NCBI GenBank assembly: GCA_018287875.1
Contig: JAGVVL010000018.1
Span: 1,418,501-1,482,500, forward strand
Source: Nigrospora sphaerica
Taxonomy: Eukaryota > Ascomycota > Sordariomycetes > Amphisphaeriales > Apiosporaceae
Length of the DNA stretch: 64,000 nucleotides
Reading direction: 5' to 3'
The position numbers were made by a program, and so were the translations under genes. Under the pieces are notes generated by a model. That model made no database searches. It was given only the letters and a program-made list of their open reading frames with translations, and had not been told where the DNA came from. Below are positions 32,950-44,621 of this stretch, piece by piece. Every line of letters begins with the position of its first letter. Position 1 is the first letter of the stretch.

Positions 32950-33724
32950 GATCATTGGGGTGGTGATGATGGTGATGATGATGACGACGACAACAGACCG
33001 ACAACCCAAAAGACTCTCGAAAATTCATTAAGCATGGAGACGGGGGGTGTGGGGGAGACGAACAAGGCAAAGTGAGAAAACGGGTCTCGTGTCCGTTACG
33101 TCGGAAGTACCGTAAGCAATGGGCCCAGGTACTCCGTATACAGTACTTGGCTCAGCTACCCCACCTGGGCGGGAGTGGCAGCTGCCGGGTCACCGGCAAG
33201 TGGAAGGGAGGATGAGTGGGAACCCTAGCCAGTGGAGTGCTCCGTACGGTGTTTGCTAGGGGAGATACTTGGTCTGCTACCTGCCCCACTCGGTGCTTTG
33301 CTCACGAGGTACTTAACAAGCCGCCCCGCGCTGGGTGATGATTGTGGAGCGTTGAGCCGACTGGACCAGAAGACTGATATTGATGATGACGAGACATTTG
33401 ACTTGGTGGTTATTTAACCGCACCCCAGTGACAACAACACTTTGAAACTCACCATTTCTCGCTGCATGGCCGTAAGCCACTTGCACGTCTGTCGGCGTTG
33501 TATGTGTGTGCGGCCACTGCGCACGTGATCGATCAAGCACTCGACCTGCAATCGCCCAAGTGGTGGGGCCCAGCAGGCACGTCGAGAAGATACACAGGGA
33601 AGGGTACGATAGATATATATATATATATTGTATAGTATAAATAGCTGCGTGTGTGTGTGTATAGACACGCAGGTATAGAATAGTAGGTAGGAGGGCCTCG
33701 GAGGGAACGCCTCTCGCCAATGTA
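32950..33724. other. Intergenic with microsatellites
   Basis: Holds ATG-type trinucleotide repeats near 32950-32990 (5' side of the minus-strand gene), an (AT)n run at about 33612-33628 and a (GT)n run at about 33645-33661. No gene supported. Confidence 0.5.
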
Positions 33725-34141
33725 GTGTGGGTTCCAGTCTTCCCGGCACCTCCCATCGCCGGATCTCTGGCTTCCGTTCCCGCCGTGGGTGCTACCGTGT
33801 CCCAATATATCGGTGGAATCGGTCTGGACGGCCGCGGCAATAAGCAGCTGGCCCTCGACCGTACCCCGTCCCTCTACGCAGGGGGCGACTTTGGCGATTG
33901 CTCGGGCGGGGAGAGCCAGCTGAACGTGACCAAGTTCGATGCCACCTTTTACGACGATTCGACGGTGCTCTTCCATGTCCATGGCACCGTCAGTATGGCC
34001 ATCTTTTTCTCGCGCGCCGCTCGCGTCCACCGTGACTCCTGGTCCACGCGTGACTTGTCGCCTGGCACGCCGACTTGGAACGCACCCGCTCGGCCATGGC
34101 CATGCGCCTCATGGCCCCTGGCCACAAGTCCGCCGCCATGA
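33725..34141 (+). pseudogene. Possible fragment of a TRP/ML-like domain protein
   Basis: One frame reads DRTPSLYAGGDFGDCSGGES and then NVTKFDATFYDDSTVLFHV. This resembles the N-terminal ML-like domain of fungal TRP-like/flavin-carrier-type membrane proteins (pattern LNVTKFDAAYY...NMTVLFHLEG, recalled). The similarity ends near 33995; the following codons are Arg/Pro-rich and no transmembrane part follows in any frame. No signal peptide or clear start is present. It may be a truncated gene copy or an exon whose partners I could not identify. Confidence 0.4.
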
Positions 34142-34890
34142 GCGCCGCCGTGCCCGTGCTGCCCGCCGTGCTGCCCACTCTCGATACGGGGCCCTACGAG
34201 TTCACCTGCCTCCGTTCCCATTACAAAGTTATGAGGACCCGGGATGGGCAACACAACGGCTAGGTGGCCAAGTACGGATTCGTGTGGGAGGCGCGGGACT
34301 GGGAAGCGCGAACGGACCTTGATCTACCGGGTACATCCGGGGCTGCTACCGTTCTTTTTCCGTTTCTATGTGAGTAGTTTCGCCGTCTAATTTCCACTTA
34401 CCCAAGCTAAGTACCAAGGTAACTAGACTTCCCTCTGTCCGACGTTATCGGAGTACCGTGTCCCCCGCATAAGACGCCCCTGATCTTGATGAACACCGCC
34501 GCATGCTGCCATTGTTGAGAATGGAAGTCTGGCGACTTACTATGTCGTCTTGTCTTTCTGCCATTATCAAGCTAAATGCCCCTGCAACTATGCATCTTCC
34601 TAAACAGTACGTTGAAGTTTCATTCAACAAAAATGAAGAATAAAGAACAAGCAACTGACCTCCATGCAGCACAGCCGCTCTCTGAAAATCAAGCAAGCTT
34701 TCCCCCAAAAATCATGACAATGTGACTCACTCCACTCACCCAATGGCATTTACCAATACTATTATATCCTCTCAATGCCTTGACATAAAACACTTCCCCT
34801 TGACCAGGCTACTCAACCTTGTCTTCTACGAGTACTCGCATGAGCTGTGGGAAGTGCCTAAGCCATGCGCCAGGGACGCCAATGCGGCCA
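34142..34890. other. Intergenic, 3' side of mucin-like gene
   Basis: No gene supported; the minus-strand ORF at 34445-34708 lacks features. Confidence 0.45.
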
Positions 34891-37800
34891 CTACCCCCCT
34901 TGGAGCATGGAGCCATCTGTAGATGCATCCGGCACGTATCCTTCCATGTTCGGTAGGGGAACCGTAGGCACGGCATGGTGCGGGTGCGCTCCGGGCAGTT
35001 GAGGAGGGAGCCTGCTCAGACTACTAAACACTGTATAGGCCGTTGATGAACCATATCCACTACGTGTACTGCTTCCATGCAGAGACTTCGTTGACGTGCG
35101 GAACGTAGTCGAGTAGTTGCCAGTCAGCGTTGTCCAGTTGCCTGGCGCTTGATGTCAGCCATGGCCAAGTCACGGACGCCCAGCGAGACTTACCCCAGAG
35201 GGACTCTGTGCATGTCGACGAGTATCTGGTCGAGATTGTGCTCTCATCACAACTACTGCGGAGACTTCCAGTCCCGGCCTCAGGGCGCGAAACAGAAACT
35301 CCTGCCGGTGCTGTTGCCGAGACACTGTAGGACTCGGAACAGATCGTATCTCCAGCCCCAGGCGTCGAAGAATTGGATATCGGATACGGGATCGAAGACG
35401 AAACCATGGGTGAGTACGTCTCTCCCCCAGAATGAGTTGACGTCGCCCTAGACGTCGGACTTGGTGTGTAAGTACCTTCCTCTGTGCAGGTCGAAGAGTT
35501 GCTTGCAGGGTATGGCGGAGAAGACGTCAAAACGGCACCTGTGCTTGTCTGACCCGGTCGTGGGCTTATTGTTTGGCCGCCAGCAGCCAATGTGGAAGAA
35601 GCACCTGATGGAACAGAAGCCGGGCCAGTGCCACTTTGTGTGATGGTGGTATTAGAAAGAGGGTAGGGAACCGACATTGATGTCATACTCAACGAGGCCG
35701 GCGACAGCGTCAAGACCCCGGTTGATAGTCTTGTGCTGTGGGCCGACTCTGTAGGTTCCGGTAGCGATGTCGCATTAGATTTAGAACTAGGGGCCGAACT
35801 GGATCCAGTACCCGAAGACAACATTGCAGCCGTCGATCCTGTCCCTCCCGCAGTGCCAGATGAGAAGGGAAAGGAGGACACATTCGTAATTGGGAAGGGG
35901 GCTGTCGAAGCCAGCGGTATACTCTGCGTGCTAGGGACTCCGTTCTGACCAGATAGTTGGCCTGTTGGACCTCCAGTTGTCCCTGTGGGGCCAAAAGCTG
36001 AGGATGAATTGGAAATAGGGAATGGAGATACGATAGTGCTGCCGGCGGGCGAGCCCTGTCCTGCCGGGCCACTCGGCACGCCAGTAGGTTGCACCTCGGT
36101 TGTTGAGTTGGACATGGGGAAGGGCAAAGCGCTGCCTGAACCAACGGGTGTCCGTGAGATAGAAGTACCGCTGGCAGGAATTTTTGTGGATGATGACGAC
36201 ATGACACTCGATGAGATTCCTTGACCAGAAGGGCCACCAGGATTGCCGGTTGGTCCCATGGGGGAAGTCGAATTCGACAAAGGAAAGGGAGGGGTCGACA
36301 CAATAGTACCCGTGGGGAGAATGGGGGGCACATTGCTCGGACCGGTAGCTCCGCTCGAGGAAGTAGTGCCCGTTCCCGTTTTTCCTGTTGGGTACTGTAG
36401 AGATGAGGAGTTGGAAAGGGGAAAAGGCGCCACGGGAACACTCGCAAGGGGGCCCAGGGCACTCCCAGTACCTAGAGGGGTGTTGGATGGAGAGGGCGAC
36501 CCCGTTCCGGGGGGTGAGTTCTCTTGACCTGATGAGATGCCACCTGCCGGTTGTGTAGGACCAGGTGCGGCTCTCGTATTGGACATGGAGAAGGGCACGG
36601 AAGGTGAAGGAGACAGAGTTGGAACACCAGTCGAATGCAACCCATTGGAGTAGACGCTGCCGGGGGCAGTCGGGCTCCCTGCCCCCGTAGAGTTCGATGC
36701 TGGAAATGGTGGGCCGGGGCCAGGTGTCCCAGAGACAGAAGGCGGGCTGTTGGGTGAACTCGGTCCTGGCAGCGTCGAGGAATTCGATCGTGGAAATGAC
36801 GGCGTCACTATTGCAGTGGGCGACGACCCGGTGGGCCCCATGCTGAACGGTTGGCCACTCGGATTGCTGTTGGTGAAAGCCTGTCCCAGAGGACCACTGG
36901 GGATACTGGAGAAGGAAACATGAGCTGTGGCACTCGTGCTTGTTGTGGAGTTAGGAAGGGGGAATGGCGCTGACATTGATGCCGATGGGACGGAGGAGAA
37001 CCCAGCTGACAATGAGCCTTGCACGGTGGCATCCGATGGTCCGATCGGCGATGTGGCCAAAATAGACGAGTTGCCCGTTGCCTGGCCGGTTGAGGCTGCT
37101 GGGTTGGTTCGGCTAGACCCTGCCGGAGGACTTGGTCCAACAGATCGACCGCTGCTGTTCGACAAGGGGAACGGAGTGGAAGTGAGGCTGATGGGCCCGG
37201 GACCCGTGGGCACACCCATAGTTGGACCAACGGTTGGTACAGTGCCTTTCGTCGAGGTGCTCGCGGCTGAAGTGGGAGTAGCACCAAATGATGAACCCGT
37301 AGCGCCGGGACTAACCACTCCATTGCTTGAAAATGGAAAGCCCGTAGACCCAGAAGGAAACCGCGTGGAGTTAGTGAGTGGGAAAGGCGTTGTAGATACA
37401 CTTCCAGGCGTGGGACTGAAAGGTGGCACTGTCTGCCCCCCCGGGCCAGGACTGGATGTTCCATTGGATACCACCAGGGTTTGCGACGTGTTTGACGATT
37501 CCACAGGAGTCACCTGGCTTCCCGAGCCCAAACTTTGGCTTCCACTAGGCTCTGTGCCTGGCAGTGTGAAGTTAGAAGTTGGAAAAGGTTGGGGAGATGC
37601 GGAAAAGGCACTCGAGTTACTGGGACGGCGGCTCGCATGGGGAGTTGATGAGATGGTCGATGTGGCCTTCGCTGTTCCGGGAAACCCAGAAGCCGAGTGG
37701 GATGTGACAGGTCCGGATGGAGATATGCTCAGAGTGCTGGTGCTCGTTGGTGAGACGTCAGGTATAACACCGGTTGGTCCAACTGTCGGTCCCCCCGAAC

Positions 37801-40239
37801 GGTTGGTAGAGTTAGTCGAAGCAAAGGGCGGGGGCGCAATGGTGCTGGCTCCCGGTACTGGTGCGATCGATGTGTTATTGCCAGCACTACCAGTGGATGA
37901 TAAGGACGCGCTGGGGACTCCCGACGGGTATAGGCTCATCGAAGATACAGGTAGCGTGCCTGAGACGGGCTGTGCTGTTGATGAAGCCGATGATGAACCT
38001 GACGCAGGTGCTGTGGCAGGAACGGTAGAGTCGGTTTCTCCAGAGGATGCAGAAGTGCCATTGGAGACGGGGAAGGGAGCAGGGGAGATGGGCATCATCC
38101 GACTCGATGTGGAAGCACCATGGGATGCTGTAGTCAAGGGCGGCGTGTTTGGGATTTCTGATCCTGTGGGTGCAGAGGCGTTTCCCGGAGTTGAGGTTGG
38201 AGCGCTGCTAGGCAACGGGGTCGAAAACCCTTGGCCTCCAGGGCCGGTCAAAGTTCTCGAGGAAGAATCAACGGACGAGGGAGGACCAGTGCCCGTGCCA
38301 CCGCTAACGGTGGGAGATTCTGGCCCCGTCGGACCAACAGTGGCATTGGAATTCGAAGTGGAAAACGAAGACAGTGGCTGACTGCTTTCTTTAGTACCTG
38401 AAGTTCCAGTGGATACTGACGTGTTTTGGGACTGGGTAACGATCAAAGAGACAGACTTGGACGAAAGTGTACTCAGGGTCAAGCTGGGAAGACCGGTCGA
38501 TCCTGATTTGGTCTGTAAGGTGGTATTCGACAAGCTGAATGGAGGCGACGGTTCGGATGAGGCAGATGGCACGGGCGAGATAGGGTTCGTGAGTGTCCCT
38601 GCAGGTGTGGTGGCGGTGTGGGTTTGGGATCCCAAACCCGATGTCGAATTGGCCAGAAAGCTTGACGTAGAAGTCAAACTGCCCGACGCAGGAACGCTGA
38701 TATCCGTAGTATTGGCTGCATACCAACTGGTGGTTAAGTTGCTAGTAGGGGGCACTGATAGTGAAGACACACTAGCAATACTCGTGATCTGCCCCGACTC
38801 GCTGAAAGACGATCCAGAAGGAACCATTGTGGAGCTGGCATTAGATGATGAAGCGGGAGAAGACGCCGTAATAGTTGTCGATGGTTCCGCCGTAGAAGTC
38901 AAGAGGCTAGAGAGGGTGCTTCGAGTACCTGTTGCCTCTCCTTGACTCAAAGGTCCAGTGGGTCCCCCTGTGAAGGAAGTGTTACTCCCAGAAAAGCGGG
39001 CGGCGCTTGTGGTTATTGTGTTTTGAGCCGACCCTGTTGCACTGAGACTTCCCCTCGACGAATCTCCAGAGCCGAAGCCAGTGCTAGTGGTCGAAGACGA
39101 GCTCGAGCTTGTGGGACCACTCTCCATGACGGCAGTAGACGAAAATCCTATTGCCGTGGAGTTGACAGGGGAGGGTCTCTCAGTACTAGTCATAGAAGTA
39201 GTGGATTCACTCAAGCTTGTCTCACTTCCGGAAACAGGACCTGTAATGAAAGTTTCCACCGTTGAACTGTTGTACCCGATAGGAGATGGGAAGACTTCAG
39301 TTGACGACGTCAAGGCGGTAGTTTCAGTACTGTACTTCGTATTTGGGCCTCCTGTAATGGAGATGGTTGAAGTAGACGGGCCCAGCGGTATGGTTTGGCC
39401 GCCGGGGCCTCCACTGTCTGGTGCGGTAATTGTCGAAGCGACGTCAGTTGGACCACCACTCGAAGTGGAACTCGCAGTTGAACCCTAGAGCGAAATTAGG
39501 AGCCATTCATGAGGTAGGGCCGGTCCTTCGCCACACCACGTGCAGCTGCCGTATTTGAAGGAGCAGGTCTGGGGAAGGGAGGTGGGAATTACCGAAAAAG
39601 ATGGTGTGGTGCTAATTGAGCCACTTGAAGATCCAGTGGCGGAGGTTGTGTCTACTGTCGTAGCGGATGGCGGGAGGGTACCGGGGCCGAAGGTCACGGG
39701 AACTGATGAGCCTGTGGTAGATATCCACTCAGTCGAAGTCTCGGTTGTACCCGTAGCCTCAGCCGAAGAAGTGCTATTCAGATGTAGGGAACTCGGGCTC
39801 GTGGAAGGACCTTGAACAAGTCAGTCAAGAATTGGGCGGGGCTGAAGAGAAGGCATATACCAGTAAAGGATGCCGTCTCGCCCGCGGGGCCCGTTATTGT
39901 GGCTGCGGTGGAAGAGACGGTAGCAGTCGTGCTCAGAGGCTGGCCTCCACCCGGGCCTACCTGAGAAGTCGTGGAAGATACCGACACCGTGGTAGAGGTT
40001 GATCGAGGAGACGGGAGAGGATATCCGTAAGGACCATAGGGAGGTGGGTATTCCTGACCGGAATCCTCGGGAAGACCCCCGCCATAGGCGGTGTAATCTG
40101 GGACCGCGTTCTGCTTGCCGACTGGCACTGGGCCACGGATGGCGGGGGGGCTGATGCTGATGCCGGCCAAGGTAGTTGAAAGGCATCCCACAAGGATGGC
40201 TGCCCACATGAGGTGGACCATACGAATCGAGGCTCTCAT
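34891..40239 (-). CDS. Giant secreted Ser/Thr/Pro-rich mucin-like protein with PFPxSNSS repeats
   Basis: Spliced minus-strand model 40239-39861, 39810-39593, 39484-35194, 35147-34891 gives 1714 aa with phases intact. Introns are 39811-39860 (GTATAT...TTCAAG), 39485-39592 (GTAATT, CCTAATT, CTCTAG) and 35148-35193 (GTAAGT, CTGAC, ATCAAG). It starts with a signal peptide (MVHLMWAAILVGCLSTTLAG; the ATG at 40221 is an alternative start). The rest is almost wholly Ser/Thr/Pro/Gly. About 17 spaced copies of P-[FY]-P-x-[ST]-N-x-[ST] (for example PFPLSNSTSPMGPTG) occur at roughly residues 420-1550, each with an N-glycosylation sequon and often followed by GPTG...GQ. A few Cys occur near the end (GDTICSES, SSCDES, SSTCTES). 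The C-terminus has no hydrophobic GPI signal, so it is probably released or wall-bound through glycans. A heavily glycosylated surface or matrix protein is likely; no enzymatic domain is visible. Confidence 0.85.
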
Positions 40240-42918
40240 GCTGGGCGACTGGAGGGTACCAGCTACCCGGGCGGGTGGATGGAGAGTGTTGGGAAACGAA
40301 TGGCGGGACCGGATACCTTAACGACGAAAGAAGTCCAAGAGGGCCCGTGGTGCCCGCAGACGCCGAAGAGAGAGTGTCGGCCTTAGTAGGAAGAAGGGGA
40401 ACGAAGGATGGGCTGGCGCGTGACGTTGCGTCGTCGTGATGATGGGGGTGGTGAGGTTGACGGGGATGGATAAGAACGGGGGTTCAGTGGTCCACGGTGG
40501 GGTAGAGGGGAAGAAGAAGGTGAATGAGATGGGCGGCGGGGGGTTGTAATGGATGGAAAGATCTAGCGGGGTGAGCAACGCCTCAACTGAAGGGAAGGGG
40601 GGAGAGGGGGGGGAACCGTCGACATGAAAGTATCAAGACCGAAATGAGTGAGGAGAGGCGAGGGGAGAGAGGTTGAGGGAAGCGCGTGAGGGAGCCGGGG
40701 AAAGCGCGTCTGTAGCCTGGTGTAGACTGAAAGGTAGGGAAGGCACAGGCACGGGCACAGGCACAGGAAGCCATCCATTCGTCTAGGAAAGGCGATACGA
40801 TGATGCTGGGCCACGGCCAACCCTGGCGAGCACGAATGTTCAGGGAGATGGAACCAGAAGGTCTTGGACCCCTACGACCTACGGCCCCAAGAAGGCGGAG
40901 CCATTGCGAGGGCCCTCAAACAAGCATATAACGCACTTCCACGAAGCCCAGGGACGCCCCCTTCGAACCGTTGTAGCCCCAGCCCCCCCATCGGGTCTGC
41001 AAATAATCACGCCCCATGGGCCGAGAGACGGTGGCAGCTCTCCACATTCCTCGGTGATCCACGTTGCTCAAGGCTTCAGTCCCTCCCTGCCTGGGTCTCG
41101 GCGAGGGCCTTTGTGTATGCATGCTCCTGGAACAGGTGTTATGAGTTACCCCAGAGGTCATCGAGTGCCTGATTGCCTGCATAGGCGCTGGATCACCGCC
41201 GTGAGAAAGCCCTGCGCCATGAGCGTCTTTCGGAATAGGACCACGATGCCGGCACCTCTGCAGAGTTGGCAACAGAGGGGCGGTATCTCAATCCCATGTA
41301 AGAGGAACCAGAGTGTTTGCGGACCACGCTTCTGGATCTCCATGCAGGTACCAACACACGACATGTTGTCCCGCTGTCCACGACAAGCCACCCGAGATTG
41401 TGTCCAGTCGAAGATGCCGCCTGCCGTCATTCTTCGCGAAGACCTTGCTCGAGAATTCGGCGCTTGGGCACCCCTTAGGGATCAGCCCTCCTGGACGTGA
41501 ATGGGGGATCGAAGCATCCGACACTCAGCTCTCCAACCATGGGCATCATCGGAGGCCTGAGATACGGAAGTTGCTTTCCCGCTCAGTTGCTGACCAGGAC
41601 CCGCGAGACTCGTGTCATGGTAAATAACTGCCCTGTGCGACTCGTAGTGGACACGTCCGTCGCCGACTGCTCCAGTCAGGCGAGAGGAGACACTAGGTAG
41701 AACGAGTGACACATTCAACAAGGCGCGCGGGAGAAGCGCTGCCCAGATTCCGGGCGAGAGAGCCAGCGTACCGAGAGCGGCTGCCATGCGTGTGTGCTCC
41801 CGTCAACGATTGAGGAGTGAAAAGAAGGTAGCACTGCGCTCGGGGTATATGAGGCTGTATGCGTCAATCGCAGGCCGTGTACCAGATGACAGGCAGTCCG
41901 TCACATGCCGTTGGCCGTAGCTTCGCCGAAAGGTGAAGCGTCCCTGAATGCATGAGCACATGCACCACCCTAGAGGCTGCTTCAAGTCAATTCAGGTCGC
42001 AGCGAGTCGGCTTCGAGCCCCAGCGGCCAGGAAGGCTTTACCGACCGTTACCAACATGCCACCACCAAGACCAGCAACGTTACCTTTTTCGCGTCGTGAG
42101 GGGGTAATGGGGCCACGGACCCGCGGCAGTCAGTCGATGCCACTGTAGAGTCATCCAGGGCAGACTTACCGCCACGGGGAATGTCCAACAGCCGGATTAG
42201 CTACACCCGGCCGGACCCCGAAGACGACTGATAGGACAGCCGCACCACCGGGGCCTCGGCCAAAGCGACCAGACAATCAGGCAGTGCTGGTCTCGTATTG
42301 GTGGGCCAAAGCAACAGAGGAGAGAAGACGCATCCGATGGGCGATACCACGCGTTTAGTACGATCCGAGGCAAGTCACGCAAATACCCAGTAAATGGCCG
42401 GTCTCGGCCACGCAGGCCAAGAAACCGGGCCTCGTCGAGACAATCTGGCAGGCAACACCCGGAAGATCAGGTTCGGGTTGTCTCTGACATGGCAGTTCCA
42501 GCATACCCAAGCGGTGCCTCGACGTACGAATGCATGGTCCCGAATCGTACCGCCAGATCTGCGCAACCTAGTACAACCATGTTAGCGAGCTCCTGTGGGC
42601 CACTGATACGATCTGGCTACGGTAGGTGAACACTTCATCTCCAGTGTACGGGCCCCGTGATACAGGGGTCAATGTCTATTCATTTCCATATTTGTTGTAG
42701 GCATAAAGCTGACGCAGTGTGATGCACAACCCTCCCCTCGACACTTTTCCAAGGATTTCTGCGTAAGAGCTCACCACCGGGGCTCACGATCAATTTTATC
42801 CTTCAATGTTCTCAACCCATTGATTTCAGGGGCTAACGGGGTATTGGCGTAGCGTGTATACTACTCGGTTTTCTTTGCTGCCTCTCTCAACTAAAACACG
42901 CGGGGAGTTAATATTTGA
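40240..42918. other. Gene-free stretch of 2.7 kb
   Basis: The first 350 bp are pyrimidine-rich on the minus strand and probably form the promoter and 5' UTR of the mucin-like gene. Beyond that only short frames without motifs occur (40904-41500, 41482-41787, 42375-42566). Confidence 0.4.
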
Positions 42919-44621
42919 TCAGCGGCATACGACGTAGACCAGCGAGCTCGCACCGCCCTAAGCACAGAACAGAGCAAGATCAGGAATAGCGGGGGTAACC
43001 CAGTTGCACAATTGTGTTGAAAGGGGTGATAAAGAGTAGCGGCAGTTGCTTACATCTGGCGCGGTGCTTTCATCCATTTGGGTATCCTTGCCCTCAATAT
43101 CGGCGGCCCAGAGAGCGGCGCCCACTATGAAAGGTATCAATATGCTGTTCAGCCTCAGAGACGCACGCGTACTTGCCTGTATTCGTGAAGGAAAAGAATA
43201 TAGAGGCGAAGGGGATCATTTCCAGAAAGGTCGCCACAACCCCAAACCTGCAATTTAGGTGAGTCAGGAACCACGTTCACGTCACCATGTCGCCAACGGG
43301 GCAGGGGGATTGCACGGCTGTGTCGGTGTCGTCTCTCGAACCGAGGACACTGATTCAGTCTCTGACCAACAGGGTCACTCACGCCGTGTATGCTCCGGTA
43401 TGTCTGTTCAACCACTCTGCTCTCCGCCGGGGTGGCCACTGCTTCAATTGGAAGTACTTTACGCGATAGTTAGATTAGACAGAGATACGTTGTGGGAGAA
43501 ACCTGGCTTACCCGGTCGTGAACGGTGTTGCCCCGCGAACGACCTGGTGTGACGTCAATAACCGGTTCCGTACTTGAGAGATTAACAGCTGTAAACATAC
43601 CCTGGAGTAGGATGAACATGACGGTGCCAACGACTGTGCAGATGAGTTCAAAAATGGTGTCCCAATGATAGCGGCCGAAAGGGCTTACCCGGGATGAAGT
43701 TAAGAGGCAGATACATGACGTATCGGACCAGGGCCTTTGGGGTGAATTTGGAGAACGGGCTCTTGAGGATCTTGCCAAGCCTATCGATGGGGTCGCGGCC
43801 GGACTTGAGTTGCCTGCCTTCACTCACTACGCCTGACGCATCGCGGGACAGCAGTGTGCCGTCGAAGGTGTCTAGCAGGGCGTCCTGCAGAAGGAAATTA
43901 CGGGATACCATGTTGACGATGGTAGAACTCTCGTTGAGGATTAGTAGGACGGTAGTGAAAACAGCGAGAGGACCGTTGACGAAGATCAAGACTGCGAGCT
44001 GCGGCAGGTAGGTGAAAAAGAACATGCCGGCAACGACGGAGGCCGAGAGGGATAGAGTGGGAAGAAGGCGCGAGGCGAAGGGCTTCCATAGCGCGCGATG
44101 CGTTAAAAAATAGACGATGCCCCTGCCGTGGACCGTCAGCGCCACGCGCGTGAGTGCGAGTTCCTCCTGACAGAGAGGCCATCACACGTACTTGAAGGGA
44201 TAGATATAAGCGTGGCTGCGGGCAGCATCGGCCATAAGAGCCCGGGCCTTCTCATAGTCCTCCTTGCTGTCACCAAGTACGAATGAGCCAAAATCCAAGA
44301 AGCGGAAAGCCGAGGGGACAGTTGAGCGTACGCGACCTCTTGGGCCCTGGACTGGACATGGCCCACGAATCCTGAGGACGGCGACGACGCCATGATGAAT
44401 GGATGAGACGAGGCGTGCCGAGCAGCGGTCGAGGAACGGCTTGCGGACGCCGACGTAGCGAGTAGACTGTATTGGGACGGCGAAGCTGCAACGGCGTACG
44501 ATAAATAGTTAGAAAAGTTATTTGCGCTTCTGTTGCTGTTCAATGGAATGTATGGTGCGGCGACTGTGGATGATGGCTGAATTGAGGGCAGAACGGTTGA
44601 GGTGGGATCCCATGTCGTCAT
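42919..44621 (-). CDS. RRT8/outer-spore-wall-type multi-spanning membrane protein
   Basis: Minus strand, seven or more exons. Firm exons are 44122-43689, 43633-43601, 43543-43512, 43456-43383, 43247-43177, 43124-43054 and 42957-42919. The N-terminal exon ends at 44192 and reads SKEDYEKARALMADAARSHA then YIYPFK, joined in phase to GIVYFLTH across intron 44123-44191 (GTACGT, CTGAC, GGCAG). The core has hydrophobic segments (VVAGMFFFTYLPQLAVLIFV), YVMYLPLNFIPVVGTVMFIL, DRYFQLKQW, FGVVATFLEMIPFASIFFSF and TNTVGAALWAADIEG, the profile of yeast Rrt8/Lds-type proteins linked to lipid droplets and spore-wall assembly. Intron 43125-43176 uses a GC donor (GCAAGT). The start is not settled: an ATG at 44621 opens a Ser-rich frame, but it is one frame off from the last part of exon 1, so a further intron or another start is needed. 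Confidence 0.75.

Noticed and set aside
36927..38381. Long plus-strand ORF (484 codons) opposite the mucin-like gene
   Set aside because: It mirrors the Ser/Thr/Pro-rich repeat on the other strand, has no signal peptide or domain, and the minus-strand gene has a signal peptide, phased introns and a coherent repeat.
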